Origin: Anthracocystis setariae
Lineage: Eukaryota > Basidiomycota > Ustilaginomycetes > Ustilaginales > Ustilaginaceae
Direction: 5' to 3'
Assembly: GCA_928724745.1 (NCBI GenBank)
Contig: CAKMXJ010000003.1
Span: forward strand, 1,054,001 to 1,118,000
DNA: 64,000 nt
In this document: positions 29,002 to 39,557 of the stretch, piece after piece
How positions within the stretch are numbered: position 1 is the stretch's first letter
Layout of the letters: every line of letters begins with the position of its first letter
Notes under the pieces: generated by a model
What the model saw: only the letters and a program-made list of their open reading frames with translations
Databases searched by the model: none
Told to the model about the DNA's origin: nothing
Translations under genes and position numbers: made by a program

Positions 29002-31391
29002 CTTTCCCACCGCCCGCGTCGTATCTATTAAATAACATGCCTTGCTTCCCCACCAACCCCCGGCAACTAAAAGACCCAACCGTTATACACTCCATCCCAA
29101 CTCTTGAAACCCAACACCCATACTCAAACGACGAACACCAACCTCCATCCTCACGGCCACCCAGCACTGTACATTGTTTCCCGATTAATTGAATCTTGAC
29201 CTTGCATGCAGTACTATACTACATAGTCGAGCACTGGATATGCTGTCCGTTAAAATAAAGTACTGCAGGCTGTGTCTGTAGGTGGAGGATCTCGAAGGTC
29301 GTCACACCAATTTGCTTGATTGCCATCGGGAGTTGTGGTCCAATTCATCCTTGTCGCGAGGCAATCCTGTCATGACCCAGTCAATCACCATTTCAATCAT
29401 GTAGCTCAAAACTCTACCCAATCCCTAATCTTTGCCTGTTTGTCACGTTGGCCAAATCTCGGACATTCTGGCTGTACAGTCACGTCGTCTCCATGGTTTG
29501 CATACCTACCTGGGCAAGCCAAGCTACAAGCAGCGATTGAGAGCTTGGAAAAATCCCGAGGCTCTGGAATAGTATGCGTCAGCCCTTGGGAGCTTGAATT
29601 GCTAGGTTACAGGACAGTACATTACCACTACGTTGAACACACAGTCATTTTCGGGTTGGAAAAGGATCCTCAGTAAGGCGAGGTGGAAGTCTTGGTGTGG
29701 GATCTTCTTTCGTACCTTGGACTCGAACTTGTGGATGTTGTCTGAGTGCAAAAGGGTGGTTGTGCAAGTATCCTAAGAGTTTCTATTTCATCCTCCCGAA
29801 CTCTTCGCTGAGGTTGAGGGTAACATGTGAAAAAAAAAAGGATATCATCCCGACGAGATCCATTGCCCTCTGCTGGACTAACCATCATTTGTCCTATTAT
29901 TTTGACGTTGCAAGACAAATCAATCGCGTTGGATGGAACAGTCGACTCGAGTTTACAATGTTTTGTGGATCTATTCCGGATGATGACAGATCAAACACAC
30001 TTGCCAATAAGCGTCTCTCCTCATACAGATACTTCAAATGAGTTTCAGACAGGTTTCGGTGGTCATAGATCAAGGCTTCCATTGTACCCATTTGTCGTTT
30101 GGCCGCCCTAGCCTCAATAAGACAAGATGTTTCCCTTACCTTCGTCCTTCTCTTATATAAGTTAAACAAAAGTCTCTGGACCGTTTCCAATGCATGATCT
30201 CTTTCCTTGCCGAACAACGCAGCGGGCAAGTGTGGCTAACACCAAAGACAATCCGAAACCTTTTCTCAATCTGACACAAACTCTTTGATACGCATAGTGA
30301 CAAGAGACCCTCCTAGCAGCAGCGCATCGAAACCAAGCTTCTCAGGGCATAAATGCCACCGCAATCTTTAACTTAGCACACCCCAATCGTTCGACTCTAA
30401 CCCGTAACCGACCACCGGTAACCCAAAGTAGCAGGCATACATTATTTTCTACAATCAAAGCAAGTTGACCGTGAGGACCGGATTGCTTTTGGATGCACAC
30501 TAGCCCCAGCAATCTCAATTACTGTAAGTAGTGACGACATCGGAATGGTAACAATCAGGGTGTTTGGGCTTGACGACTATGTCTGGCGATCAGAAAATCT
30601 ACAGCATTCAAAACCAAGGCTTTATGCCATCAAGACGGTGCTTTGTACCTATTTTGTTGGACAAATAAGGATGGGAAAAGATTTTGCACTGTACTGTACA
30701 AGTGAGAGAAACAATGCGACAAAGCTTCCCCCCGAACTACTGGCAAAGAACAGCTCAAACTTCAATCCTGTCTTGCCTCAATACCGGACCTTGACAAGAA
30801 CACCAACATTGCAATCACCCACCCAGCCACCGAGATACATTTCTTCCACCACCATTTTTGCTTCCCCCAATCCACACTCTACCACCAACTACACTTACTA
30901 CAAAGCTTGTACATCTCCAAATCTTGTCAGAACCCTCTATGCCCAAGACGATTCAAGTTTCTCAGAGTAAGTGGGTCTTGCTGTTTTGAGCTTATGATGC
31001 CCTACCCATGTGACCCTTTGAGATGTGTTCGTTGATAAAATCGCTTCTGTGATGTTGTCATCACCAACCTGTGACCTTTGCAGCGCTTACTGTTGATCAA
31101 CAAGTTTGCAGCAAAATTCCAAACCGCACAAGTCATCCAACTCGAGTCTTGCGATCAATCATTCAGCCTGAGCACAACTATAGTACCATTGCACCATTTG
31201 ATCGGTTGTTGCAGCTCAGTCAACACAGATGCCATCGGCGCTGTACAGTACCAGACATCACTGGTACCATGTTGCTCGCCACTATTATCATGCGCACACA
31301 GAGGCTACTCGTCAAAGAGAAACATCTGTTCAGGTTGCACGTCTGGTATCAAAAATGGAACAAAAAACAAATCTGGTGTGTACCGCCGCTC
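29002..31391. other. 2.4-kb region without a convincing protein gene
   Basis: The longest gene-free stretch of the window, visibly more AT-rich than its surroundings. Scattered TACTGTA motifs occur (30520..30526, 30692..30698, and a TACAGTA near 31246). Open frames are short and of random-looking composition. From about 30780 a CA/CT-rich leader-like sequence ends in an ATG (30939) followed by a GTAAGT donor (30967) and a TTTGCAG acceptor (ending 31083). This could be a small gene or a non-coding transcript running into the 3' end of the RhoGAP gene. Confidence 0.4.
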
Positions 31392-34300
31392 TCAGTTGAC
31401 AATCGTCGCCGTGTGTCCTCCATTCATTGCGTGCTGATCTCCTCGGAGCTGGTTGTACCGCGCGTGCCCGTTCCGCTCGCCATTCTCGCCATGCTCTACC
31501 CAAGCGTCCGCGGGCACTACATCCGGAATCCCCTCCATGTCTTCATCCACCTTTCCGTAAATCAGGCTCCTCCCCTCCAGTCCTAACAGCTTCTCTGCCT
31601 GACTCTCCCTGTACTGTACACTGTTGCGCTTGTTCCTCCTCTCCTCGACTGCATCCGCCTCGGGCACAACCTCCTCGATCCGCTTCGGCGCGGGTTCGCC
31701 GTTTGCATCCGTTTCGAAAACGCTGTCGAACTCGGTCAAGAACAGAGCGAACGTACCTGCTCCAATCGCCAGTGTCGGGCTGAAGACGATCCCGACATTA
31801 CGCATGGTCATCTTGTTCACATCTGCATGCTCGATGATCTTGATCAGATGGCTGCAAAGCGTTCGCAGAAGAGAGTAATTTGCCAAGGGAAGTTGCGAAA
31901 CAAGGTGACCAAGTTCATTGACACGTTGAACACGCTCCTGGATCTCGTTGATGCGCATGAAGTCCATGTGCAGTTCGCGGGTGAGGACGCTGGTCGGCAG
32001 CTCGCGCAGGAAAGTCTTGAGCAGACTGGCGATTGCGTGCGGGTCGTGGTACTGATTTTCAGCCAACAAGTCAACGTCGCCTTCTGTGTTGAAGCGATCT
32101 TTGAGATGCTTGACGTCCGCCGTCGAGCCGGAGAGACGATAGATGCCCTCTTCCATAAAGGCGTCCTTTTTCTCGAGGTACTCAATGCAGCGGTAGACGA
32201 CCGACGGCAGAGCGAGACCCTCGTGAATGCTCGAAATCGCGATGGACTCTGCCAGCGGAACTCCAAACACAGGTCGCGGCTCCCGGTTGGGTTTATCGTG
32301 GTGGCCGAAGGCTCTGAAACCCTGCCAGAATCTTTTCTTGTCGTCCTTCTTACTGTCAAAAGCCACATCGTCCTTAGCACCAAATTTGTAGCCGGCCGGA
32401 ATGGGTGCACCGTTGATGGGACCGCTGATGGAGTTCTTGCCCCTGTTGAGCGAATCGTTGCGTGGGCCAGGAGAACCAGGACCGTCCTGCAGGTCGGAAC
32501 CCCGGGTGCTGCCAGGCGATCGTGGCTCTGTAAAGCTGCGGTACGAGGCAGATGGCGGCATGGAAGTTGGAGCCGTCGAGATGGTGGGTTGACCCGCGAC
32601 TGTAGAATCTTGGCTATTCAACCTCAGCGATCTGGTCGATTCTTGACTGTAGTCAGCACCAAACGGCCGCGGTTGAGGTTCGGAGCTCATCACGGTTTCA
32701 TGGAAACGACCGTTGTAATCGCGGGAAGGAGCAGGCGTCTGAGAAAGAGACATCTTGCTCATCGCCTGGGTCGGAGAAGAAGGTACGTCGTCCACAGTGA
32801 TGCCGTCCAGCTCGGCAATGGCACGTACAAGCACGTCAACCCAATCATCTCGGTCTTCGTCGGTCTCTGCACACAGAACGTGTCTGGCGATGTGCGGTGG
32901 TTCGTCCTGGTTGCCTTCGCGCTTCTCGAGGATAAGGAAAGCGTGACGGTAGGCATTCTCGTCCTGCTCGCTGGCCGTAACGCTCTTCTGCTGTCGTCCG
33001 ATTTGTGCTTCGCGAATGTTGATGCTTCCGATTTGAGCTCCCCCTCGCGCTTCGTAGTAGCTGAGGTACGAATTGCGCAGCATGTAAAAGCGGGTCACCC
33101 ATCTTCCCAAGTTTTGGCCTTTCTTGGTAAGGTAGCCTTCCTTGATGCAGGCGGTTGGGTCGCGAACGCGGTTGAGCACAACATCAGTGCAAAGGAATGT
33201 GCAGACCTCGTCCTTATCGGGCAGTTCGAGCACCATGAGGCTCTGCAGATAGATTTCGAGCAAAGCTCTGCGCTGATCGACCTTGGCGGGAGCATGGTCC
33301 TTGAAGAGCACCTTGTCTGGCAAAGGAGCAAGACGCTGAGAGGCTTTCTTGCCGACCTTGTTGCGCAGCTTGGCATCCAGTCCGACAATGTCGTTGTAGC
33401 TCTTTTCGACGGTCCAAGAGGTTGGAGGCGCGGGCTCACCTGTTGCCATGCTGTTAAGGCCCCACGAAGCAGGGGGATGCAGAATATCGATTGTGATGAA
33501 GAACGAGATGGACTCTTTGCCACGATCGAGCGAGCGGTAGTTGGTGCCTTGGATCTTGACGCTGGCAACTCGCAAGAGAGACGAGTCTAGGCGAGGTGCC
33601 AGTACGCGCGGTTTGGCATCGTCTTTTGATCTTCGCGATCCGGAGCCGCGATTTGCGCGGTCCTCGGATACCACCTTGGAGACAAGCGATCGAGTGCTGG
33701 TCGAGGAAGGGATCATGGTGGGCGTGATCTCAGCCCGGTTTCGGTTAGGGCCCGAAGCGAGTAGCGATCTCTCGTGTTCGGCAGCGCGATCAAGCAACGA
33801 GTGGTAGGGAGAGGTCAAGGGTGCCGAAGGAGAAGAATAAGGCTGTTGGATGGGCGTGCGATGGCGGTCTTGGGAAGGAGTCTGGGGTGTCATGGCGACT
33901 TGGTGTAGTGCCTCGTCTGTGCCAGAAGCCGAGCTGCGATCGACGGCGTCAAGGTCGCCACTCTCTGGGCTGGCAAGGGACTCTGGCAGCTGATCGGGAC
34001 GGTGGGTGGGCTGAGAATGAGAGATGGCTTGTGCCTGCGCCTGCGCAGCGGCCCTCTGTTGCATGATAGAGACGTGGGATGCGTTGTTGAATGAGCCACT
34101 ACCGACGCCGGTATCGACGGGCTGAGTGTTGCGAGACGGGCCTTGATCTACGCTGGTGATTGGGCTGTCATATCGGGCGGCTGAACTGTTGTCGTTGGTA
34201 CGGGTCGGTTCGTTGGAGGAAGCAGGAGCAGCGTCGTTGTGTTCGGCGGGGTCGGGGGCCATGGAATAGACTCCAGCGAGATGCGATGGCTGCGCAGTTG

Positions 34301-34862
34301 AGGCAAGACGCTGCTCCATGTCTGTGCGAGAGTTTTGTCGAGCGTGACGAGGTAGACTGAGAGGGCTACTGGAGCGTTCCACTTCAGCTCCGAGCGGCAG
34401 GCGTCTTCGATTGCTGGCTGGAGAGCCTGGAGTGGCAAGGGCGGCAGAGTGAAGAGGCGATCCCTTGGATGGCGTGGGAGTGGGAGCGACACCGGAGGAT
34501 CGTTCGAGCTCGGCGCATCTGGCTTTCAGACTTTCATTCTCCTTGCGGATGCGACCCATGAGGTTCCAGATGCGCACGTTCTCGGATGAAAGCTTGGCAT
34601 TGTCGAGACAGTACTGATTGCGTTCTGCCAGGACCTGGTCGAGTGCTGCCATGTGATCGGCGTTGGAGCGAGCGAGAGCGTCTGCCAAAGCGATAGGAGC
34701 GGGTGCAGGGGTGCCGGTCGAGCGTGTGCCAGCGGCGGGTGTGTGGCGGCTGGACGAAGCGTGAGAAGCAGTCGAATTGTTATCGGCGGCTGGTGCACCC
34801 GACTGATCCATGGCGCTGTCAAACCCGCCGAATCGTGGCGGCCTCATCGGAGCGCTCGCCAT
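31392..34862 (-). CDS. BEM3: PX-PH-RhoGAP protein, Bem3-like
   Basis: GTPase-activating protein for Rho-family GTPases, probably Cdc42, acting at sites of polarised growth. The protein has 1,156 residues from the ATG at 34862 (MASAPMRPPRFGG); upstream the frame opens only from TTG. In order: a coiled coil (about 72-125), a Ser/Pro/Gln-rich region, a PX phosphoinositide-binding domain (about 440-555), a PH domain (about 568-680, KEGYLTKKGQNLGRWVTRFYM) and a RhoGAP domain (about 862-1050). The RhoGAP domain has FGVPLAESI, the arginine finger R909 in EEGIYRLSGS, LLKTFLRELP and NVGIVFSPTL. This PX-PH-RhoGAP order is that of yeast Bem3. The gene symbol is given by architecture; orthology was not tested. 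Confidence 0.92.
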   Translation of the reverse strand: MASAPMRPPRFGGFDSAMDQSGAPAADNNSTASHASSSRHTPAAGTRSTGTPAPAPIALADALARSNADHMAALDQVLAERNQYCLDNAKLSSENVRIWNLMGRIRKENESLKARCAELERSSGVAPTPTPSKGSPLHSAALATPGSPASNRRRLPLGAEVERSSSPLSLPRHARQNSRTDMEQRLASTAQPSHLAGVYSMAPDPAEHNDAAPASSNEPTRTNDNSSAARYDSPITSVDQGPSRNTQPVDTGVGSGSFNNASHVSIMQQRAAAQAQAQAISHSQPTHRPDQLPESLASPESGDLDAVDRSSASGTDEALHQVAMTPQTPSQDRHRTPIQQPYSSPSAPLTSPYHSLLDRAAEHERSLLASGPNRNRAEITPTMIPSSTSTRSLVSKVVSEDRANRGSGSRRSKDDAKPRVLAPRLDSSLLRVASVKIQGTNYRSLDRGKESISFFITIDILHPPASWGLNSMATGEPAPPTSWTVEKSYNDIVGLDAKLRNKVGKKASQRLAPLPDKVLFKDHAPAKVDQRRALLEIYLQSLMVLELPDKDEVCTFLCTDVVLNRVRDPTACIKEGYLTKKGQNLGRWVTRFYMLRNSYLSYYEARGGAQIGSINIREAQIGRQQKSVTASEQDENAYRHAFLILEKREGNQDEPPHIARHVLCAETDEDRDDWVDVLVRAIAELDGITVDDVPSSPTQAMSKMSLSQTPAPSRDYNGRFHETVMSSEPQPRPFGADYSQESTRSLRLNSQDSTVAGQPTISTAPTSMPPSASYRSFTEPRSPGSTRGSDLQDGPGSPGPRNDSLNRGKNSISGPINGAPIPAGYKFGAKDDVAFDSKKDDKKRFWQGFRAFGHHDKPNREPRPVFGVPLAESIAISSIHEGLALPSVVYRCIEYLEKKDAFMEEGIYRLSGSTADVKHLKDRFNTEGDVDLLAENQYHDPHAIASLLKTFLRELPTSVLTRELHMDFMRINEIQERVQRVNELGHLVSQLPLANYSLLRTLCSHLIKIIEHADVNKMTMRNVGIVFSPTLAIGAGTFALFLTEFDSVFETDANGEPAPKRIEEVVPEADAVEERRNKRNSVQYRESQAEKLLGLEGRSLIYGKVDEDMEGIPDVVPADAWVEHGENGERNGHARYNQLRGDQHAMNGGHTATIVN

Positions 34863-36511
34863 GGTGATGTAGTTATGGAGAGACTTGGTGGATGGAAGAA
34901 TGGAGGAAGCAGAGTCCACGTAGCAAGCGGGTATAAGAGAGACGGCCGACGTAGATGTAGAGGAGTAAGAATGGGTAGAGGCCAAGAGGTAGCTGGTCGA
35001 TGGGATCGTATGCCGCAGACAGTCTTGATAGACTCAAAGGTCCGACTGCAAGAGACAGGAGCAGGAGCGATGCGGCACGAAGGTGGAAGGCTAGTTCTGA
35101 GGGACAACGTAGATTGAGGGAGGTCAATAGAAACGGCACGGAGAGATGTCGGCCTCTAGGTTGGAAGCGTTGTGCGTAGGGGAGGGGGAGGAGGTGGGTG
35201 AGTGAGTGAGTGAGTGATGAGGCAATGAGACGCTAGCCTGCGTTAGACTTTGAAACTGACGGGCGGGCCAAATCACAATCAATCACATGTAGCCAAATGT
35301 AGCAAGCAGGCGGCCAAAGCTTGAACAGACAGACAGACAGACAGACAGCCAGCCAGGCGTGTCTCAACTAGCCGCCGCCACGACAAATGCAAGTCTACTT
35401 GGTTAAGTGAGAATTGGAGACAGCTCAAGTCGAAGTAAGTATTAATAAAGAAGTGCTTTTTTACTCTTTGAAATCCGACGTGGTTGGCAGCAGCTGAGTG
35501 TACTGTACTGTACTGTACTGTAGAAGAGTAGAGTGCTGCACGGCCTTTGCAGGCCGAAAAGCTTTTCAGCCGAGCTCAGCCGTTGGCCGACTGTGCCCTC
35601 AGCCTCTCCTCTTTCTACGCAAAAGTTGAAATTGTCGTGGGATCATTTTGTTTTCTCTCAAGACGCGCTCCTGTGAGTGTGTGTGTGTGTGCCTTGAGGC
35701 TTGTTTGTTGGCCAGCTGCTGTTTCGGTCTATGCAACACTGCGTCTGCAGTCCGCCCATTTGTTGCATTGACACACCTACCAAGCCACCCACACACTTTC
35801 ATTTCACACCTGCTCAGATACAGTAGATGTTTGCACACAGTGAATGAAAAAGTCTCAGCCTTTCCCATTGCTGTTCGATGCTGCTGGACAACCTTGTATT
35901 GGAAGTCGACTGGGCCAAGCGGCGACCTTGAAGGTAGGCAGCCAGGTGCGATGAGTCTATCGTCTCGAAAGGCTTTGACCAAGATTGACGTTGTTACGCC
36001 TGATCTGTTAACATTTCTCCCTGTGAGAAAAGGAGCGAGGATGTTGGGAAATTGTTCGTCTTGGCGCGCCTCGGAAAAAAAAAGGTGTGCTGCGAAAGCG
36101 CTGAGCCTCCACCTCCATTGTTGGACCCTGCATTCAAGTGCGTCCAGCGAGCGTGTGTTGTGCCGGCCTTGGAGGGATGATGGTGAGTGAGTGTTGAACT
36201 GCGCCGCCGCCCTGTCCAAGAACACCGCAGCTCAACCTTACTACCAACACTCGGCTCTCTTGCTTTCCATCATCACTCGCCACTACCATTGCTTTTGGCT
36301 GTGCTCGAGGCTGAGTCTACAAGGCCCTATCCATCCCTTCCGACTCGCTACACTGTCACAGCCCGACTGTTCCGCACTACCATTGTCTTTTCAGCCCAAC
36401 TCGCCTGGCCGCCGCACTTTGGCTGATCTGATCTCTGCCTCGAGAGATGCGATAAGGCTGAGGCATCTCATCCGTTTATGGCTGCGCTTGGCAGCATCCA
36501 AGCAATCCAGC
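34863..36511. promoter_or_regulatory. divergent promoter region rich in microsatellites
   Basis: 1,649 bases between the RhoGAP (-) and CS-domain (+) genes. Repeats seen: GTGA repeat at about 35198..35217, ACAG repeat at about 35324..35349, TACTG repeat at 35501..35521 and TG repeat at about 35676..35691. A TACAGTA lies at 35819..35825. The open frame that runs into the CS-domain gene from 36191 begins with TTG and is probably leader. No separate gene seen. Confidence 0.5.
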
Positions 36512-39226
36512 ATGAGGAGCCTCAATCACGACAGCCCTCTGTACGGTTGGACCTTTCATCAATCGCATGACCAAGCCACGGTCTTGTTTCTTGTTCCTCA
36601 ATCCATCTCGGCAAACGATCTAGACATCCGGCTCGCCAGCGACCATGTTTTTGCGTCCATACCCGATCACCCTCCCATTATCCAGGCCAAACTTTATGGG
36701 CGTGTTAACACAGATACCTCTACGTGGAGAATCGCCGCTGGCAAGCGGTCCAGCCGATCCTTTGCCCGAACAACTTCGCACGCTGCCACCAGCTCGTCTG
36801 ACCGCCCGCGAACGCGCCATGAAAGGCTGGCTGCACAAGCCAACGCCCCCTCCCTGGCAGTCCAAACTCCGGGCTCGAGTAATCGCCTTGAATCTCCTCC
36901 GACGTCCCAGTCAAGTCTGTCCGCATCCGTAGTCTCTCTTCAGTCCGGTTCAAGCTACGAGGTCGTAACTCACTCTACGCCATCGTCACAGCCACCTTCT
37001 TCGGCTCCCCCCGCTGTCGCCGAATGGTCGAGTGGCTCGAGCGAATTCGGCTCCTCCGACTCGGCCGATGCTAGCCTCAGCCAAAGCGCTGTGCTTTCTG
37101 ACCCGGGCGATGTACGCAGACACGACCATCTCCCTGCATCGCAGACGTCCAATCAAGCGGCTCTGAGACGCACTCGGTCCACTGCCAGCCTAGCCGCATC
37201 TGCCTCGCATGAGTCGGGTGCAGCTCGCAACTCTCTATCAACGATCCAGCCCTCTCCTCCGACTGGCCCGCCTCAAGTTCGCTTAGTCACTCTCCACCTT
37301 GACAAAGTCGATTCGGGTATCTGGCCTCTACTCGTTATTGGACCTGCACCCCTGCACGCAGAATCTCTTCCAGCTCGCCTGACTCGACTTTTGGCGTCCG
37401 ACTTACCGCGCAACAGACTCATCACTGAGAGAATCGTACAGGAATCGATTCAACGACGTCAAGGGGCTCGACAAGAAGAGCAGCAGCGGAGTTCAGCTCA
37501 GCTGCAACTCAACCGAGCGCTGCAAGAAGCCCTCAGTGGCTTCGAAGGTGGCGATCGCGTCTTGGCTGCCTTTCGCCGGGGCGTAATTTCGAGTTCGAAT
37601 TTGGCCAAATTCCATGCGCTCGAAGAACGAGCGTCCCGATCAAGCATGGATAGCGACGAAGACCTTGGCCCCAACACGAGCACTCTCAGCATCAATACCA
37701 TCGCCAGCGACGAAAGCGCTACCGTGCTAGGCAGCCGTGTTGCCAGCCTCGCAAGCACTTCTGCTACCCTCGAGCCGGATACTGCGTCAGCCAGGCAGAT
37801 GGACTCGGAGTGCGAAGCAGAAGATGAAATTTTGGAAGCTTGGAAAGAGCTTCAGATTCTGGCAAGGTACAACATGGACCCAACGACGCTTTCCCTCATC
37901 GGACTCCAATTTGCCAATGGCTATAGCACACAGAGCACCTCGACTGTTGCGATCCAGCTAAGCAGATCAGCTTCAACAGGCATTCCTGAAGCTTTCGAGT
38001 ACTTTGCCCGCGCTTGGAGAGCGGCTGACGTCAGTCTAGCCACTGAGCGTCTGGTCCAGGACTTTTTACCCCTGCTTCCTTCTTCTTCCAACGGCGCTGG
38101 TCTCCAAGAACACAACTTTTTGTTGGCCAGACTCAACGAGATCATGGAATCTCCCCTAGTCAAGAGCGCTCTAGCTTTACCTTCAACAAGCGACGTCATC
38201 GCACCTCAACTGCAAGGACGTTTGCATTCGCATTCGTACATGTCTCACAGGCAGCGGCTCGTGGCTTCCCTCGGCGGGTCCAAAGCTCTTGCGCGCTTGT
38301 ACATCTCTTACGCAAGGCTGCACCTACCTTCACTTGCATCGAATCGATCTCCTCTGGCGTTCCCGTATGGCCAGCTTACCAGCCCCTTCGTGAGCGAAGG
38401 GCATGGGGCTATGCAACTACCCAGCAATCTTCGAAGAACCACCGGCCGCAACACTTCCACTACCACATCGAGCCGTACTCCCAGTCTGGCATCCTTGACT
38501 TTTGGCGGCGTCGAAGGAGGTGTAGCCTCTCCACCCAAGAGCAGTCGAGCTCCTCTCTCTCCTACCGTTGCTGAATCGAGCAGAGTGGCGTCTCCGGACC
38601 ATGCTGCAAGTCAGGGCGCATCCAGCCGAATCGATTTCTCCGATTTCCTCATGCACAGCGACCAGAGCACCGCTACCCAGCCTGCTCCTTTCTACTTTCT
38701 CCGTGAGGCGTGTTTGCTGGACAGCGACATCACCATGCAGATCAGTGCCGAAGAATGGACGGAAGCACTCCTGTTGGCGCTGGAATACCAAGAACGTCGC
38801 GCAGCTGAGCTCGAAGCGCTTGCACAGGCTGAGCAAATGGGAATCCTCGCGGGTGATAGCGAGAGCGGCTGTCTAGACTTTGATAGCGATAGCGAGACTC
38901 GACGACAACGTATGCAGCACCGATCCAAATATCAAGCTGATGCAGCGGCGTCTGGCGGTTTAGCAGGCTTGCTCAATCTCGGGCGGCGCAACGAGACAAG
39001 GTCAAGCGAGTCTAGTCGTAAGCGAAGTGGGAAGGCATCCCGAAGTACAGAGAAGACTAAGCGTCGTCGAGAGAGAAAAAGCTCAAAGGCCAGTCGAGAG
39101 CAGGCAGAGGCCGGTGTCATCAACTTTGTCAGCGGAGCAGCTCTGCTTGGTGTGGCATTGGCTGGCAGCGTTGCTGCCCTGGGTTGGTGGAGGCGAACGT
39201 CGGCTGCGCTCAATGCTTCCGCTTGA
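36512..39226 (+). CDS. CS-domain (p23/Hsp20-like) protein with C-terminal membrane anchor
   Basis: The exact family is not recognised. The ATG at 36512 (MRSLNHDSPLYGWTFHQSH) gives 904 residues. The N-terminal 70 residues match a CS domain pattern: YGWTFHQSHDQATVLFLVP, DLDIRLASDHVFASI, then IIQAKLYGRVNTDTSTWRI. CS domains are used by p23, Sgt1 and NudC-type Hsp90 or dynein co-factors. A long Ser-rich middle follows, with a second conserved-looking block (VDSGIWPLLVIGPAPLHAES) and helical regions including FEYFARAWRAADVSLA. Near the C-terminus a strongly basic stretch (KTKRRRERKSSKASR) precedes a hydrophobic segment (FVSGAALLGVALAGSVAALGW) and a short tail, a tail-anchor arrangement for an ER or mitochondrial outer membrane protein facing the cytosol. 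Confidence 0.8.
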   Translation: MRSLNHDSPLYGWTFHQSHDQATVLFLVPQSISANDLDIRLASDHVFASIPDHPPIIQAKLYGRVNTDTSTWRIAAGKRSSRSFARTTSHAATSSSDRPRTRHERLAAQANAPSLAVQTPGSSNRLESPPTSQSSLSASVVSLQSGSSYEVVTHSTPSSQPPSSAPPAVAEWSSGSSEFGSSDSADASLSQSAVLSDPGDVRRHDHLPASQTSNQAALRRTRSTASLAASASHESGAARNSLSTIQPSPPTGPPQVRLVTLHLDKVDSGIWPLLVIGPAPLHAESLPARLTRLLASDLPRNRLITERIVQESIQRRQGARQEEQQRSSAQLQLNRALQEALSGFEGGDRVLAAFRRGVISSSNLAKFHALEERASRSSMDSDEDLGPNTSTLSINTIASDESATVLGSRVASLASTSATLEPDTASARQMDSECEAEDEILEAWKELQILARYNMDPTTLSLIGLQFANGYSTQSTSTVAIQLSRSASTGIPEAFEYFARAWRAADVSLATERLVQDFLPLLPSSSNGAGLQEHNFLLARLNEIMESPLVKSALALPSTSDVIAPQLQGRLHSHSYMSHRQRLVASLGGSKALARLYISYARLHLPSLASNRSPLAFPYGQLTSPFVSEGHGAMQLPSNLRRTTGRNTSTTTSSRTPSLASLTFGGVEGGVASPPKSSRAPLSPTVAESSRVASPDHAASQGASSRIDFSDFLMHSDQSTATQPAPFYFLREACLLDSDITMQISAEEWTEALLLALEYQERRAAELEALAQAEQMGILAGDSESGCLDFDSDSETRRQRMQHRSKYQADAAASGGLAGLLNLGRRNETRSSESSRKRSGKASRSTEKTKRRRERKSSKASREQAEAGVINFVSGAALLGVALAGSVAALGWWRRTSAALNASA

Positions 39227-39557
39227 AAGGTCACTCTTCGACACCTTGACGAAGACAAGCAGCCGGTCCAACATACCCGAACCGATCTTACGCTCGGTCA
39301 TCATTTGAAAATATCCCATACCCATTTCCTGCTTCCCGCGCTCTTCCTCGACTCATTCCCATTCTCAGCATCTCTGGCATCGCATTCGTCCAGTCCAAGG
39401 CTCTCCGTCGGTCTGATTTTGTATCCGTAAGTTGAATTGTAAGCATTGTCTGCACCGCAATTGAGATTTTTTTTTTATAAAACCCGTTCTGTGAATGACA
39501 TCCGTTTTGTGTACCCGTTTTGTGTATGAGATGCGTTTTGTGTAAGCGTTTCTAGAA
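39227..39557. other. convergent intergenic region with a short tandem motif
   Basis: 331 bases between the stops of the CS-domain gene and PRMT5. A 12-base unit, CCGTTTTGTGTA, occurs at 39502..39513 and 39515..39526 and, with one change, at 39533..39544. A T run precedes it (about 39468..39476). No gene seen. Confidence 0.6.

Noticed and set aside
31827..33590. 587-codon plus-strand open frame
   Set aside because: Antisense shadow of the PH and RhoGAP part of the Bem3-like gene; no domain is visible in it.
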